Source: Deltaproteobacteria bacterium (lineage in GTDB: Bacteria > Desulfobacterota > B13-G15). From it: a DNA stretch of 8,836 bases. A program made the translations under genes and the position numbers. Positions 8,458 through 8,836 of the stretch are shown here, one piece after another. Positions within the stretch are counted from its first letter, which is position 1. Each line of letters starts with the position of its first letter. Location: NCBI GenBank assembly GCA_003646585.1, contig QMLA01000024.1, positions 1-8,836 on the forward strand, read 5' to 3'. The notes under the pieces were generated by a model, which saw nothing but the letters and a program-made list of their open reading frames with translations, searched no databases and had not been told where the DNA came from.

Positions 8458-8836
8458 CAAAGGATGCCCATCTCCCTTCCGACATCCTCAAGGGCCTCAA
8501 GGGCCCTCCCGATGTCCTCATCGGTATGAAGAGCGCTTATGGAGAACCTCAACCTCGATGTGCCCTCGGGAACCGTCGGGGGCCTTATTCCCTGAACGTA
8601 AATCCCGCGCTCAAGGAGCCTCCGCGAAAACTCCATCACCTTCCTGTCATCGCCCACTACCACGGGGACAATGGGGGTTTCGCCAAGGACCCGGAGGCCA
8701 AGCCTCTTTACCCCCTCCCGGAACATCCGGGTGTTCCTCCAGAGCTTCTCCCTCCTCCAGCCCTCCTCCCTCATCACCTTAAGGGCCTCAAGGGCCATCC
8801 CCACAAGGGGTGGGGGAAGGGAGGTGGTGTACATAA
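8457..8836 (-). CDS. bioF: 8-amino-7-oxononanoate synthase, C-terminal part (5' end outside window)
   Basis: BioF condenses pimeloyl thioester (CoA or ACP) with L-alanine to form KAPA, the substrate of the neighbouring BioA. About the last 125 of some 390 residues are visible, and the frame stays open to the right edge. The Met codon at 8834 is internal and not the start. The segment begins with the active-site stretch Y-T-T-S-L-P-P-P, and near the end has the family signature Q-G-I-R-P-P-T-V-P-E-G-T-S-R-L-R-F-S-I-S with its substrate-contacting arginine. The PLP lysine lies outside the window. Related alpha-oxoamine synthases (2-amino-3-ketobutyrate CoA ligase, 5-aminolevulinate synthase) share the fold, but the I-R-P-P-T-V-P signature and the adjacent bioA favour BioF. 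The gene ends ten bases before bioA. Confidence 0.92.
   Translation of the reverse strand, partial: MYTTSLPPPLVGMALEALKVMREEGWRREKLWRNTRMFREGVKRLGLRVLGETPIVPVVVGDDRKVMEFSRRLLERGIYVQGIRPPTVPEGTSRLRFSISALHTDEDIGRALEALEDVGREMGIL

Noticed and set aside
8490..8796. A 16-base direct repeat, AAGGGCCTCAAGGGCC, at 8490-8505 and 8781-8796.
   Set aside because: Both copies encode Ala-Leu-Glu-Ala-Leu helix segments in bioF with the same preferred codons, so coding bias explains them.

Overview
This window is a compact, GC-rich stretch of bacterial chromosome with housekeeping genes packed end to end. The protein sequences point to a bacterium of the Desulfobacterota/Thermodesulfobacteriota type, probably a thermophile. 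Reasons are the F-type ATPase genes, a sigma-32 factor, frequent AGG and ATA codons, charged Glu/Lys/Arg-rich proteins, and an alpha-glucan phosphorylase of the kind well known from thermophiles. The lineage is an inference and no database was consulted.

Layout, left to right. (1) Positions 1-2129, plus strand: the 3' end of the F1F0 ATP synthase operon, with the end of atpG (gamma), complete atpD (beta) and complete atpC (epsilon), joined by short gaps or overlaps. (2) Positions 2099-3016, minus strand: an rpoH (sigma-32) gene that converges on atpC and overlaps its tail by 31 bases. (3) Positions 3050-4471, plus strand: glgA, an ADP-glucose type glycogen synthase, divergent from rpoH across only 33 bases. 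(4) Positions 4458-7016, minus strand: an alpha-glucan (glycogen/maltodextrin) phosphorylase of the DUF3417-containing family, overlapping the end of glgA tail to tail by 14 bases. (5) Positions 7094-8836, minus strand: bioA and the 3' part of bioF, two consecutive steps of biotin synthesis, very probably one transcript that may continue into glgP.

How they fit together: the ATP synthase genes make the catalytic head of the enzyme; GlgA builds alpha-1,4-glucan and GlgP breaks it down to glucose-1-phosphate; BioF and BioA make KAPA and then DAPA on the way to biotin; RpoH would direct RNA polymerase to heat-shock promoters. No functional link between the blocks is evident beyond the glgA/glgP pair.

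I found no mobile element, CRISPR array, RNA gene, toxin-antitoxin pair or obviously new system. The points worth a second look are small-scale: a 33-base divergent rpoH/glgA spacer with no Shine-Dalgarno on either side and a candidate promoter sitting on the glgA start codon, two convergent gene overlaps with no visible terminator, and unusual residues at normally conserved sites of GlgA and AtpD. There is no stretch of more than 300 bases without a gene; the longest non-coding gap is 77 bases (7017-7093).
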